NCBI RefSeq assembly: GCF_021648885.1
Contig: NZ_JAKJHZ010000006.1
Coordinates: 1 to 64,000 of the forward strand
Reading direction: 5' to 3'
Source of the DNA: Nocardioides potassii
Lineage (GTDB): Bacteria; Actinomycetota; Actinomycetes; Propionibacteriales; Nocardioidaceae
Length of the DNA: 64,000 nucleotides
The translations under genes and the position numbers were made by a program. The notes beneath the pieces were generated by a model. That model saw nothing but the letters and a program-made list of their open reading frames with translations. It was not told the origin of the DNA and searched no databases. Shown here piece after piece: positions 8,871 to 17,450 of the stretch; the first letter of the stretch is position 1; the number at the start of each line of letters is the position of its first letter.

Positions 8871-9788
8871 CTAGTGGGTGGTCGAGGCCGCGGACGCGGT
8901 CCCCGCCGGTTCGGCGATGCGGTCGAAGTGGATCGCCATGTTGTCGATCAGTCGCGTGGTGCCGACCTTCGCCGCCACCAGGATCCGGCCCTCGCCGGTC
9001 TCCGGCGCCGGGCCGAGGTCGGGCGAGGTGAGCGCGAGGTAGTCGAGCTCGAGGCCCGGCTCGCCCTTGAGGACGGACATCGCCGCCCAGCGTGCGGCAG
9101 GGACGCCGTACGACGCCCGCTCCTGGGCCGCTCGGAGCGCGCGGCTGAGCGCCACGGCCGCCTGCCGCTGCCCCGCGTCGAGGTAGCCGTTGCGGCTCGA
9201 CAGGGCGAGGCCGTCGGGCTCGCGGACGGTCTCGGCGCCGATGATCTCGATGCCCATGCAGAGGTCGCGGACCATGCGGCGGACGAGCGCGAGCTGCTGG
9301 TAGTCCTTCTGCCCGAAGACCGCGACGTCCGGGCGCACCAGCCCGAAGAGCTTGGCGACCACGGTGAGCACGCCGTCGAAGTGACCGGGGCGCGACTCGC
9401 CGTCGAGGATCGTGGCGAGCGTGCCCGGCGCGACGGTGACGCCGTCGTGGACCGAGTCGTGGCTGAAGCCGCCCGGGTACATCTCGTCGACCGACGGGGC
9501 GAAGACGACGTCGACGCCTTCTCGCGCGCAGACCTCGAGGTCGGCGTCGAGGGTGCGCGGGTAGCGGTCGAGGTCCTCGGTCGGCGCGAACTGCATCGGG
9601 TTGACGAAGATGCTCACGACGACCGGGCCGTCGGTGGCCTGTCGCGCGGTCCGCATCAGGCTGGCGTGGCCGTCGTGCAGTGCGCCCATGGTGGGCACGA
9701 ACGCGACCTCCTCGCCCGAGCGACGGGCGTCTGCGAGCAGGCCGGTCAGCTCCTCGCGAGTGCTCGCGAGGACGGGGCTCGAGTTCAT
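8871..9788 (-). CDS. panC: Pantothenate synthetase
   Basis: Ligates pantoate and beta-alanine with ATP. The 305-residue protein shows the nucleotidyl-transferase signature [13 protein letters not shown], then [19 protein letters not shown] and LSSRNGYL. The open frame is much longer upstream, but the ATG at 9788 overlaps the preceding gene's stop as ATGA and gives the expected N-terminus. Confidence 0.96.
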   Translation of the reverse strand: MNSSPVLASTREELTGLLADARRSGEEVAFVPTMGALHDGHASLMRTARQATDGPVVVSIFVNPMQFAPTEDLDRYPRTLDADLEVCAREGVDVVFAPSVDEMYPGGFSHDSVHDGVTVAPGTLATILDGESRPGHFDGVLTVVAKLFGLVRPDVAVFGQKDYQQLALVRRMVRDLCMGIEIIGAETVREPDGLALSSRNGYLDAGQRQAAVALSRALRAAQERASYGVPAARWAAMSVLKGEPGLELDYLALTSPDLGPAPETGEGRILVAAKVGTTRLIDNMAIHFDRIAEPAGTASAASTTH

Positions 9789-10696
9789 CGGTGGTGGTGC
9801 TCCACCGGCGTGCCGGCCTCGGCGGCGTCGAGGACGCGCAGCATCTTCGACGCGCGGATCGGCAGCAGCCGACCGTCCGTGACGGCGCGGTCGAGGGTGG
9901 CGCGGGCCATCGCGAGGTAGGAGGGCAGCGTCTGCGGGGCGGTGACGACGAGGTCGGCGACGTGGGCGCGAACCGTCTCGACGTCGCCGCGGACGATCGG
10001 ACCGGTCAGCGCGGCGTCGCCCTGGTCGAGGGCGTTGTCGAGCGCGGCGGTCAGCAGCGGTCGCAGCGTCGCGGCCGGGTCGTCGGCACCGGCGGCGGAG
10101 AGGATCTCCATGGCCTCGGCGACGAGCGTGACGAGGTGGTTGGCGCCGTGCGCGAGACCGGCGTGGTAGAGCGTGCGGCGGTCCTCGGGGACCCACATCG
10201 GGCCACCACCGAGGTCGGCGACCAGGCCCTCGGTCAGCTCGCGGTCGGCCGGCGCGGCGGTGATGCCGAAGACGCAGCCACGCAGGCGGGGCAGGTCGAC
10301 GTCCGTGCCCGTGAAGGTCATCGCCGGGTGCATCGCGATCGTGCGGGCGCCGACCTGGCGTGCGGGCTCGAGCACCGCGAGGCCGTGGCGGCCGCTGGTG
10401 TGCACGACGAGCTGCCCCTCGCGGATCGCGCCGCTGGCGCTGAGCATGGTGACGACGTTGGACAGCATGTCGTCGGGGACGGTGAGCAGCAGGAGGTCGC
10501 TGCGGCGGGCGACCTCGGTGGGCTTGGCCACCTCGACCCCGGGGAGCAGGTCGTCGATACGACGACGCGAGGCGTCGGACTCACCGGCGGCGGCGACGAC
10601 CTCGTGACCCGCGGCGCGGAGGGCGGAGGCCAGCACGGCGCCCACCCGGCCTGCGCCGATGACACCGATCCGGAATCCCTGGTGCAACGTGCTCAT
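9785..10696 (-). CDS. Rossmann-fold DUF2520 oxidoreductase-like protein, head of the pan operon
   Basis: The 303-residue protein has an N-terminal Rossmann fold with GVIGAGRVG (residues 11-19) for a dinucleotide cofactor, then HTSGRHG and [10 protein letters not shown], and a helical DUF2520 domain. It resembles 6-phosphogluconate dehydrogenase-like reductases. The Rossmann+DUF2520 gene next to panC is conserved in actinobacteria (Rv3603c position in M. tuberculosis). Because it is translationally coupled to panC and no panE is near, it could be the ketopantoate reductase of this pathway or otherwise act on its intermediates; that is inference. GAAGAGG precedes the ATG, so this is a leadered start and the probable head of the operon. 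Confidence 0.85.
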   Translation of the reverse strand: MSTLHQGFRIGVIGAGRVGAVLASALRAAGHEVVAAAGESDASRRRIDDLLPGVEVAKPTEVARRSDLLLLTVPDDMLSNVVTMLSASGAIREGQLVVHTSGRHGLAVLEPARQVGARTIAMHPAMTFTGTDVDLPRLRGCVFGITAAPADRELTEGLVADLGGGPMWVPEDRRTLYHAGLAHGANHLVTLVAEAMEILSAAGADDPAATLRPLLTAALDNALDQGDAALTGPIVRGDVETVRAHVADLVVTAPQTLPSYLAMARATLDRAVTDGRLLPIRASKMLRVLDAAEAGTPVEHHHR

Positions 10697-10816
10697 GTCG
10701 ACCTCTTCGTTTCAGTCCCTCGCGGGTACCGATCTACTGCGATCAACATCGAGCGTACGCCCGCGGATTCCGCGGTGGGAACGATCGGCGGACGTGACGC
10801 ATCCCACTCGTCCGCC

Positions 10817-10879
10817 GATACCTGAGGACACCACGTACGGGAATCGGTCTCCCGGACGTCCGCCCCGTCCTCAGGTATC
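10817..10879. terminator. Compound hairpin between the secreted-protein gene and the pan operon
   Basis: A perfect 13-base inverted repeat (GATACCTGAGGAC at 10817-10829, complement at 10867-10879) encloses a second stem, ACGTACGGGA/TCCCGGACGT with one mismatch (10833-10842 and 10850-10859) around a 7-base loop. It lies just downstream of the 10891 gene stop and upstream of the pan operon. It may terminate the first or act in the leader of the second. Confidence 0.55.
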
Positions 10880-10890
10880 AGGCGATGGTG

Positions 10891-11589
10891 TCAGCCGCGG
10901 CCGAACCGGACCGTCGAGTCCTTGTCGCCGAAGACGAGGTAGCGCTGTCCGGCGCGAGCGCGGAAGGAGCACTCGTCACCGCCGTACGACACAGGCGGCT
11001 TGCCGGCCACCACACGCGTGGCGAAGCACCAGCTCTGCCGGGCGTTCTCCGTCGTGGCGGGCTTGCGCGCCCGTACGACGTGCGCCTCGCTCAACACGAG
11101 CGGCCTGTCGCCCAGCCGTACGGAGATCGCCCGGATGGTCGCCGCGTCGCTGCGCACGCCGTGGCGGAGCGCGTCTCCGAGGCGCCCCACGACAACCTTC
11201 GCCAGCGAGATGTCGGAGTCATAGGCAAACCCCTTGTAGACGTCCCTGCACTCGTGGGCGTAGTCGACGCGGTACGAGCCGGTGGCGGGGAGACGCCAGA
11301 GTCCCGGCCAGACCTGGTCGATCTCGGTGCCGCGGCGGGTGAGCACGATGGACTCGCAGTCCTTCGGGTACTCGTCCGTCCCGACCGAGGTGCGCAGCGC
11401 GACGAGCTGGCCGCGCCGGCCCTCGAACGACAGCGTGGCGGCCTCACCCGAGGGGACCACGACGACCTCGCCGAAGCCGACGAAGTACGACGCCTTCTCC
11501 TCCGGGGCGACGGCGGTGCTCGACATGGGGGCGGACAGGGCGGTGGTGGCGGCGACGCAGGCGAGCAGCGTCCCGAGAATGCGCTTCAT
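10891..11589 (-). CDS. Secreted protein of unknown function
   Basis: Not recognised. The product (232 residues from the ATG) has a signal peptide (MKRILGTLLACVAATTALSAPMSSTAVA) and a mature domain with four cysteines (KDCES, HECRD, SWCFA, DECSF), probably disulfide-bonded. The SYFVGFGEVVVVPSGEAATLSFEGRRGQ region suggests a beta-rich fold. A GTG five codons upstream is possible but adds nothing typical; neither start has a clear Shine-Dalgarno. It sits at the left edge of the accessory segment that interrupts the conserved core. Confidence 0.75.
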   Translation of the reverse strand: MKRILGTLLACVAATTALSAPMSSTAVAPEEKASYFVGFGEVVVVPSGEAATLSFEGRRGQLVALRTSVGTDEYPKDCESIVLTRRGTEIDQVWPGLWRLPATGSYRVDYAHECRDVYKGFAYDSDISLAKVVVGRLGDALRHGVRSDAATIRAISVRLGDRPLVLSEAHVVRARKPATTENARQSWCFATRVVAGKPPVSYGGDECSFRARAGQRYLVFGDKDSTVRFGRG

Positions 11590-11627
11590 GCCCGAGAGAC
11601 GCACCGGAGGGTCGGTTGGTTGCCTCG

Positions 11628-12578
11628 TCAGGCGCGCAGGTGCAGCTGGGCGTGGTCGGGGTCGTCGACGACGAACGGCCGGGGCGCGCGCGGCAGCCAG
11701 GTGTGGGTGACGTGGTCGACGACGTGCTCGCCCTCGGGCGCGACGATCTCGACGACGCCCTCGGGGACCTCGCCGTCATGGAGGGCGTTCCAGACGAGCC
11801 ACTCGCGGCGCTTGCGGCGGTTGCGGATCGAGGTGGCGAACGACTCGGGGTTGGTCCAGTGGGCGAACTCGTCGCCGTCGAGCCACTTGAGCTCCACGCA
11901 GAGGCCCTGCGGCAGGGCGAACTGCTCGATCCGGTCGGGCGTCGTGCGGATCTCCCACTCCGGCGCCTTCGAGTAGACGTAGTCGGGGCTCATCGGGAAT
12001 CCCCACTCCTCGATGTTGCGCAGCCCGAGGTCGAGGAACGCCTTGCGGTCCGACTCGATGTAGAGGCCGTGGCGCGGGAACCGGATGACCGCCTCGGCCA
12101 TCCCGACCTGCCACGAGAGGTCGGCCATCGACACCTCGCCCTCGGTGGTGAGGACCATGTCGCCGTCCCACTTCCACGAGTAGCGGGTGCGGACGTGGGA
12201 GAAACACCAGTTGTAGAAGTAGGCGAGCGAGTGGACCGAGCGCTCGTTGACCGACAGGTGCTCCGCGCCGGCGCGGGCCACCTGGAACGGGTACTCCTTC
12301 AGCGTGAACCGGTGGGAGAGACCGTGCTCGGCCGCCACGCGAAGCGCCTCCTCGCCGGTGCCGTCGTCGGAGCCGTTGTCGACCAGCAGGACGTGGTCGC
12401 AGGCCCGCAGCAGCGGCGGCAGCACGAAGCGCAGGCCGGGCGCCTCGTTCTTCACCCGCAGCACCGCGGTGGCGCCGCGGGACAGGCCGCCCGGCTGGTT
12501 CCAGGGCCAGACGATGTCGAACTCCTCGTGGCCCTCGAGGTTGGTCAGGCCGTGGCCCGAGCCGATGGGGATCGTCAC
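11628..12578 (-). CDS. Family 2-like glycosyltransferase
   Basis: The 316-residue protein has a GT-A-like nucleotide-sugar part: ATAVLRVKNEAPGL, then HVLLVDNGSDDGTGEEA and a DxD-like WKWDGDMVL (about residues 150-160). It lacks membrane segments and should act in the cytoplasm. The GTG start overlaps the preceding sulfotransferase stop as GTGA, so the two are co-translated and probably modify the same glycan. The acceptor is unknown. Long open frame upstream of the GTG is antisense noise. Confidence 0.8.
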   Translation of the reverse strand: MTIPIGSGHGLTNLEGHEEFDIVWPWNQPGGLSRGATAVLRVKNEAPGLRFVLPPLLRACDHVLLVDNGSDDGTGEEALRVAAEHGLSHRFTLKEYPFQVARAGAEHLSVNERSVHSLAYFYNWCFSHVRTRYSWKWDGDMVLTTEGEVSMADLSWQVGMAEAVIRFPRHGLYIESDRKAFLDLGLRNIEEWGFPMSPDYVYSKAPEWEIRTTPDRIEQFALPQGLCVELKWLDGDEFAHWTNPESFATSIRNRRKRREWLVWNALHDGEVPEGVVEIVAPEGEHVVDHVTHTWLPRAPRPFVVDDPDHAQLHLRA

Positions 12579-13678
12579 TGGTCGTCCCGCTCGCGCCCGA
12601 GCGCCTTGCGCGCGGCGCGTCGTACGGACGGCGGGATCGCGGCGCGGACGTCGTGCGGGACCCGGTCGGCGAGCGACCGCGGCTCGCTCGTGGTCTCGGC
12701 CAGCGCGCGACGGCGGGCCTGGAGTCGCGCGTGCTCGGCGGTCGAGCGGCTGATGGCCTCGGCCTCCTCGTAGAGCTCGACGTACGCCTCGCGCAGCTGG
12801 TCGAAGGTGGCGTGCGCGTGGGAGTTGTCGCCACCCTCGTCCGCCAGGTCGTTGAGCTGCTCCCACGTCTCCGCGGTGAGCTCGTGCAGCCGCTTGGGCA
12901 GGGCGAGGTCGTCGAGCGTGGCGGTGACGCGGCGCAGGTGCGGGTCGATGAAGCGGTGCACCTCGCGGATCTGGTCGCTGCGCGTGTGGATGATCGTCTG
13001 CAGCCCGAGCGCGTGCCCGAGGGCGGTGCTGGTCTTCACCCAGTCGGTGAGCAGGTCCTCGTAGCGCACGAAGACGCGCGCCTGCTCGGACCCGCCCTCG
13101 CCCTCGGCAGGGCGGGTGGCGCGCTCGGTGTGGAGCAACATGTTGACCCAGCTGGCGGCGAGGTGCGCCGAGCCGAGCTTGTTGGCGTAGTACTTCTGCT
13201 TGGAGCCGACGACCTCCGCCGGCGGGCGCAGCATCGTGGCGAAGACCGGCGTCGCGCCCGTACGGATCGCGGCGACCCGCCAGAGCCCGAGGAACCAGCT
13301 CAGCCGCGGGTCCTTGACGACCAGCTCGGGGTGCACGTCGAAGTGCGGCTCGAGCCACTCGCTGACCCGGATGCGGGCGGGCTCGCGGCTGCAGATCCTG
13401 CCGGTCTCGTACCACGCGCTCGGCCGCGAGTCGCTGACCTGCACCAGCGCCTCGCGCAGCCACTCGTCGTGGACGTCGACGACCCACTGCGGCTCGCTGA
13501 AGCCGCGCGGGTTGGAGTCGTCCGGCGGCACCTCGGGCAGCGGGACGTGCATGCCGAGGCGGGACACGATGCCGGCCAGGGTGCTGGTTCCGCTGCGCCC
13601 GGCCCCGGCGACGAAGAGGACCTTCCGCGGCACACCGTCGGGGTTCATCTCGTCGATCGCTCTGGCCTGGTCGGTCAC
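12575..13678 (-). CDS. Sulfotransferase family protein
   Basis: Probably transfers sulfate from PAPS to a hydroxyl of a glycan or lipid. The 367-residue protein carries the PAPS 5'-phosphosulfate loop GAGRSGTSTLAG near residue 25 and a later ML-RPPAEVVGSKQKYY segment in the position of the 3'-phosphate site. The C-terminus (after 280) is helical and charged. Start is GTG with a TAGGCT box seven bases upstream, pointing to a leaderless transcript. It overlaps the glycosyltransferase downstream by four bases and is divergent from a second glycosyltransferase 55 bases away. Confidence 0.82.
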   Translation of the reverse strand: MTDQARAIDEMNPDGVPRKVLFVAGAGRSGTSTLAGIVSRLGMHVPLPEVPPDDSNPRGFSEPQWVVDVHDEWLREALVQVSDSRPSAWYETGRICSREPARIRVSEWLEPHFDVHPELVVKDPRLSWFLGLWRVAAIRTGATPVFATMLRPPAEVVGSKQKYYANKLGSAHLAASWVNMLLHTERATRPAEGEGGSEQARVFVRYEDLLTDWVKTSTALGHALGLQTIIHTRSDQIREVHRFIDPHLRRVTATLDDLALPKRLHELTAETWEQLNDLADEGGDNSHAHATFDQLREAYVELYEEAEAISRSTAEHARLQARRRALAETTSEPRSLADRVPHDVRAAIPPSVRRAARKALGRERDDQ

Positions 13679-13685
13679 GGCGGGC

Positions 13686-13691
13686 AGCCTA
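13686..13691 (-). promoter_or_regulatory. -10 box, leaderless-type, for the sulfotransferase/glycosyltransferase pair
   Basis: TAGGCT on the minus strand ends seven bases before the GTG start. Confidence 0.5.
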
Positions 13692-13719
13692 CCGGCGTAC
13701 GTCCCCGGGCCCCCTGCCC

Positions 13720-13725
13720 TAGGGT
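13720..13725 (+). promoter_or_regulatory. -10 box, leaderless-type, for the 13734 glycosyltransferase
   Basis: TAGGGT ends eight bases before the GTG start. Divergent from the box at 13686-13691, so the two promoters share about 30 bases. Confidence 0.45.
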
Positions 13726-13733
13726 CGGGGATC

Positions 13734-14846
13734 GTGAAGCGGCTGTTCGCGCGGGCTCCCCTCCTCGGCGTGGTGGTCCCCGCGTGGGGGGTGGAGGACT
13801 ACCTCGACGCGTGCGTCCGGTCGCTGCTCGCGCAGACCCACCGGCGGTGGGAGGCGGTCATCGTCGACGACGGCTCGACGGACCGCACGGGGGAGATCGC
13901 CGACGAGTGGGCGCGCCGCGACAACCGGATCCGGGTGGTGCACTCCGTCAACGGCGGGCTCGGCGCCGCACGCAACCTCGGTCTCCAGCACGTGCGCGGC
14001 GACTACCTCGCCTTCCTCGACTCCGACGACGTCCTCCCGCCGACGGCGTACGGCGACCTGGTGGGCGCCCTCGAGTCGTCGGGCTCCGACTTCGCGACGG
14101 GCTCGATCGTGCGCTGGGAGGGTGGCGAGCTGGTCGAGCCACCGTGGATGCGCCGGCTGCACCGCCCGCTCCGCGGCGCGCGGGCCGAGGACCGGCCCGA
14201 GATCCTCGGTGACGTGTTCGCGTGGAACAAGGTCTGGCGGCGCAGCTTCTGGGACGCCGCCGGGCTGGCCTGGCCCGAGGGCGTGCGCTACGAGGACCAG
14301 CCGACGACGACCCGGTCGTTCCTGCGCGGGTCGTTCGACGTGCTCGACGAGGTCGTCTACCACTGGCGCATCCGCGAGGGGTCGATCACCCAGACCCGCG
14401 CCTCGTCCGTGCAGGACCTCGCCGACCGGTGGGAGACCAAGCGGCAGTCGCTCGCGTCCGTGCAGGCGTACGGCTCCGCCGCGGTCGAGGAGGTCTTCGT
14501 CGACCGGGTGCTGGCCGGCGACCTGTGGCGCTACTTCCTGCTCGTGCCGGGAGCGCCCGAGGAGTGGTGGCGGCTGCTGCGCGCCGGCGTCCTCGAGATC
14601 TGGGGCCGGCGCTCGCTCGTGCACAGCGGGCTGCCGCCTGTGCACCGTCTGGCGGGCTGGCTGGTCGCGGAGGACCGGCGCGCGGACGTGACGGCGCTCA
14701 TGGAGTGGGTGGCCACGCTCGACGGCCCGGCCCCGCGCGTGCAGGACGTGGCGACCGGCACCTGGCGGCTGTCGGTGCCGCCCTCCGTGCTCGACGAGTC
14801 GACGGTCCCCGTCGAGGCCCTCGCCCTGCGCGACCACGAGGTCTGA
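13734..14846 (+). CDS. Family 2 glycosyltransferase
   Basis: The 370-residue protein has a clear GT2 N-terminal domain: VVVPAWGVEDYLDACVRSLL, VDDGSTDRTGEIADEW, NGGLGAARNLGL and the metal-binding DSDD in YLAFLDSDDVLPP. The C-terminal half is of the type seen in CDP-glycerol/teichoic-acid-associated transferases (NKVWRRSFWDAAGL...YEDQPTT). It probably builds a cell-surface polymer with the divergent sulfotransferase/glycosyltransferase pair. Start is GTG (VKRLFARAPLLG); the frame is open far upstream but only as antisense of the neighbour. Confidence 0.87.
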   Translation: MKRLFARAPLLGVVVPAWGVEDYLDACVRSLLAQTHRRWEAVIVDDGSTDRTGEIADEWARRDNRIRVVHSVNGGLGAARNLGLQHVRGDYLAFLDSDDVLPPTAYGDLVGALESSGSDFATGSIVRWEGGELVEPPWMRRLHRPLRGARAEDRPEILGDVFAWNKVWRRSFWDAAGLAWPEGVRYEDQPTTTRSFLRGSFDVLDEVVYHWRIREGSITQTRASSVQDLADRWETKRQSLASVQAYGSAAVEEVFVDRVLAGDLWRYFLLVPGAPEEWWRLLRAGVLEIWGRRSLVHSGLPPVHRLAGWLVAEDRRADVTALMEWVATLDGPAPRVQDVATGTWRLSVPPSVLDESTVPVEALALRDHEV

Positions 14847-14865
14847 CGCGGACCACCGCACAGCC

Positions 14866-14960
14866 GGTGGTCGAGGTGCGAGCGCCAGCGAGCCTCGAGA
14901 CCACGCCGTTGGAGCATGGTCTCGAGGCTCGTCGCTAGCGCTCCTCGCACCTCGACCAGC
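14866..14960. repeat. Family 2 dispersed repeat, copy 1 (GTCTCGAGG core), full hairpin
   Basis: About 95 bases: the arm TGGTCGAGGTGCGAGCGCC...GCCTCGAGACCA is followed after about ten bases by a near-perfect complement. It lies between convergent genes (glycosyltransferase and substrate-binding protein), so it could also end both transcripts. Other copies: 27872-27964 and the half-copy 43617-43664. Confidence 0.85.
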
Positions 14961-14976
14961 GAGGTGAGCGCGAGGA

Positions 14977-15933
14977 TCAGCCGAGCAGGCCCTCGGACTC
15001 GAGGAACTCCTTGGCCACGTCCTCCGGCTTGGCGCGGTCGACGGCCATCTTGCCGTTCATCTCCGTGAGGTTCTCGGTGGTGAGCGCGGCCATCAGCGGG
15101 TTGAGGATGTCGGCGACGTCCTCGTGCTCGGCGAGGAAGTCGGCGGAGACGGCCGGCACGAGGTTCTGCGCGGGCTGGATCTCCTTGTCGTCCTCGAGGA
15201 CCACGAGGCCCTGCGACTCCAGGGTGCCGTCGGTCGTCGAGGTCTCGCCCAGCTGGGACTCGCCGTCGATCACCGACTGGTAGGTCTGGTCGGAGGCGTA
15301 ACCGAGCTCGAGCACCTTGGTGACGTCGATGCCGTAGTCGTCGGAGAGGCCGCCCTCGCAGTCGAGGCGACCCTCGCAGTCGGGGGCCGCCGCCAGGACG
15401 ACGCTCTTGCCCTCGAGGTCGGACAGCTTCGTCACGCCCTCGGAGTCGGAGTAGTCCTGGGTGACGAAGAAGGCGTTGGTGTCGGTGGCCGGGGAGATGT
15501 CGAGGAGCTCGATGCCCGCGGCCTCCAGGAGGTCGGCGCCGTCGTCGGCCAGCTGCTGGCCGTCGCCGGCCTCGAACGGCTTGGCGTTGTCGCCGTTCTC
15601 GCGAGTGTTGAGGAAGTTGACGATGCCGCCGACGTACTCCGGGACGATGTCGACATCACCCGGGAACGTCGGCATGTAGGCGTCGCGGGAGTCGACCAGC
15701 TTGGTCTCGACCGTGTAGCCGGCGTCCTCGAGGAGCTGCTCGTACATCGAGGCGACGAGCGTCGCCTCGGGGAAGTTCTGCCCCGCGATCGTGACCGAGC
15801 CCTTGTCGGCACTGGCCGAGGGGCTCGAGTCGTCGGAGGCGTTGCTGTCGTTGGAGAGGTCGTCACCGGCGCAGCCGGTGAGGGCGAGGGCGCCGGCGGC
15901 GAGGACCGCGGCCAGCGAGCGAGCGATGTGCAT
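14977..15933 (-). CDS. Glycine betaine/choline-type ABC transporter substrate-binding lipoprotein
   Basis: Captures a quaternary amine osmoprotectant outside the cell for the ABC transporter encoded next to it. The 318-residue protein has a lipoprotein signal with lipobox LTGC (Cys at about 21), a Ser/Asp-rich linker, then an OpuAC/OsmF-type domain (TIAGQNFPEATLVASMYEQLL, SRDAYMPTFPGDVDIVPEYVG). It is the third gene of the minus-strand set (two permeases, then this), 54 bases after the second permease. AAGGAA precedes the ATG. The exact ligand cannot be read from sequence. Confidence 0.9.
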   Translation of the reverse strand: MHIARSLAAVLAAGALALTGCAGDDLSNDSNASDDSSPSASADKGSVTIAGQNFPEATLVASMYEQLLEDAGYTVETKLVDSRDAYMPTFPGDVDIVPEYVGGIVNFLNTRENGDNAKPFEAGDGQQLADDGADLLEAAGIELLDISPATDTNAFFVTQDYSDSEGVTKLSDLEGKSVVLAAAPDCEGRLDCEGGLSDDYGIDVTKVLELGYASDQTYQSVIDGESQLGETSTTDGTLESQGLVVLEDDKEIQPAQNLVPAVSADFLAEHEDVADILNPLMAALTTENLTEMNGKMAVDRAKPEDVAKEFLESEGLLG

Positions 15934-15987
15934 GGTGTTCCTTCTGTGTCCCGCAGCGTGCGGCTGCGCGTGTCCGGATGTGCGTCG

Positions 15988-16752
15988 TCAGCCGACGGAT
16001 TCGGCGGGCGGGTCCACGGTAGCCCCGGTCACCGACAACGCGTCCGTGCGTCCACCCGTAGGTGTGCCGCGACGGGTGGGGTCGACCGCCTTCTGCACCA
16101 GTGCCGCGAGCAGCTCGAGGACCAGCGCGACGGCGGCCACGACGAGGGCGCCGGCGATGCCCTTGCCGTAGTTGGAGCGGAAGAAGCCGTCCGTGATGAT
16201 CTGCCCCAGCCCGGGACCGGCGACCAGGGCCGCGATCGTCGCGGTCGCCCACACCTGCACCAGGGCCAGCCGGAGCCCGGACACCACGAGGGGCAGCCCG
16301 AGCGGGAGCTCGACCCTCCAGAAGCGCTGCATCCCCGTCATGCCCATGCCCCGGGCGGCCTCGCGGACCTCCGGCGCGACCTCGCGCATGGCGACGTACG
16401 AGTTCGTGATGATCGGTGGCAGCGCGAACAGCGTCAGCGCGAGCAGCGTCGCGAGGCCGGCGCGTCCGTAGGGGCCGAGCTGGTCGGTGCCGGGCCACGG
16501 CGCGACCACCAGCAGGGCGAGCAGCGCGAAGGTCGGGATGGCCCGCCCGACGTTGGAGATGTTGATGGCGAGGAAGCCGCCGCGCCCGAGGTGGCCGAGC
16601 CACAGCGCGATCGGCAGGCCGACGACCATCGCCATCAGGAGCGCGGTCACCGTGAGCAGGAGCTGCTGGCCCAGGAGCGCGGCGATGCCGTCACCCCCCG
16701 ACCAGTTGGCGCCGTCGGAGAGGTAGCGCCACATGTCGCCGAAGACCCTCAT
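15988..16752 (-). CDS. Osmoprotectant ABC transporter permease (second)
   Basis: The 254-residue BPD-type permease has about five or six membrane segments and an EAA loop (EVREAARGMGMTGMQRFWRVELPLGLPLV) that docks with the ATPase. Start at MRVFGDMWRYL: its ATG overlaps the preceding permease stop (ATGA). A start seven codons upstream is possible. The Pro/Thr/Gly-rich tail after residue 230 is cytoplasmic. Confidence 0.9.
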   Translation of the reverse strand: MRVFGDMWRYLSDGANWSGGDGIAALLGQQLLLTVTALLMAMVVGLPIALWLGHLGRGGFLAINISNVGRAIPTFALLALLVVAPWPGTDQLGPYGRAGLATLLALTLFALPPIITNSYVAMREVAPEVREAARGMGMTGMQRFWRVELPLGLPLVVSGLRLALVQVWATATIAALVAGPGLGQIITDGFFRSNYGKGIAGALVVAAVALVLELLAALVQKAVDPTRRGTPTGGRTDALSVTGATVDPPAESVG

Positions 16753-17432
16753 GCCCGCACCCCCCTCGTCCACGGGGTGAGCAACCGCTGCGCCAGCACG
16801 AGCAGCGCGTCGAGGGCGAAGGCGAGGACCACGCAGAGCAGCGAGGCGGTGAAGAGCTCGGCGCGGAAGTTGGTGAGGACGCCGTCCTTGATGAGGTTGC
16901 CGAGACCGCCGTAGGCCACCAGCGACCCGACCGTCGTCAGTGCGACCGTCGAGACGGTGGCCACCCGCAGGCCGGCCATCACGACCGGGAGCGCCAGCGG
17001 CAGCTCCACCTTCAGCAGGAGCTGGCCGCGGCCGTAGCCGAGCCCCGTCGCCGACTCGCGTACGTCGTCGGGCACCGAGCGCAGGCCCTCGAGCAGGCTG
17101 CGCACGAGGATGGTCAGCGCGTAGAGGGCCAGGCCGATGACGACCGTCGTCGCCGTCAGCCCGGTGAAGGGCACCAGGAGCGGGAAGAGCGCGAGAGACG
17201 GCACGGTGTAGATGCCGGTCGTGACCGCGAGGATCGCGGACTCGAGGCGCGGCAGCCGGCGGGCGAGCAGGGCGAGCGGGAACGCGATGACCAGCCCGAG
17301 GACCACCGAGACGACGGTGATCCCGATGTGCTGGATCGTCGCGTCGACGATCTCCTGCTGGCGATCGCTGACGTAGTCCAGGCAGATCCAGTCATTGACG
17401 AGGCGGCTGTAGCAGCTCGGCTCGTCGGCCAC
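16749..17432 (-). CDS. Osmoprotectant ABC transporter permease (first)
   Basis: The 227-residue OpuCB-like permease contains TIQHIGITVVSVVLGLVIAFPLALLARR and an EAA loop (DVRESATGLGYGRGQLLLKVELPLALPV). No ATG lies near the expected N-terminus; GTG at 17432 (VADEPSCYSRL...) or GTG at 17447 are the candidates. The very long open frame beyond is antisense to the ATPase gene. It is divergent from the ATPase (opposite strand, start 17451), so the four transporter subunits come from two facing transcripts whose controls overlap. Confidence 0.85.
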   Translation of the reverse strand: MADEPSCYSRLVNDWICLDYVSDRQQEIVDATIQHIGITVVSVVLGLVIAFPLALLARRLPRLESAILAVTTGIYTVPSLALFPLLVPFTGLTATTVVIGLALYALTILVRSLLEGLRSVPDDVRESATGLGYGRGQLLLKVELPLALPVVMAGLRVATVSTVALTTVGSLVAYGGLGNLIKDGVLTNFRAELFTASLLCVVLAFALDALLVLAQRLLTPWTRGVRA

Positions 17433-17438
17433 CCCCAG

Positions 17439-17444
17439 TAAGGT
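17439..17444 (+). promoter_or_regulatory. -10 box, leaderless-type, for the osmoprotectant ATPase gene
   Basis: TAAGGT ends six bases before the ATG. The same bases include AAGG, which could instead act as a weak Shine-Dalgarno, so the two readings compete. Confidence 0.4.
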
Positions 17445-17450
17445 CACCGC

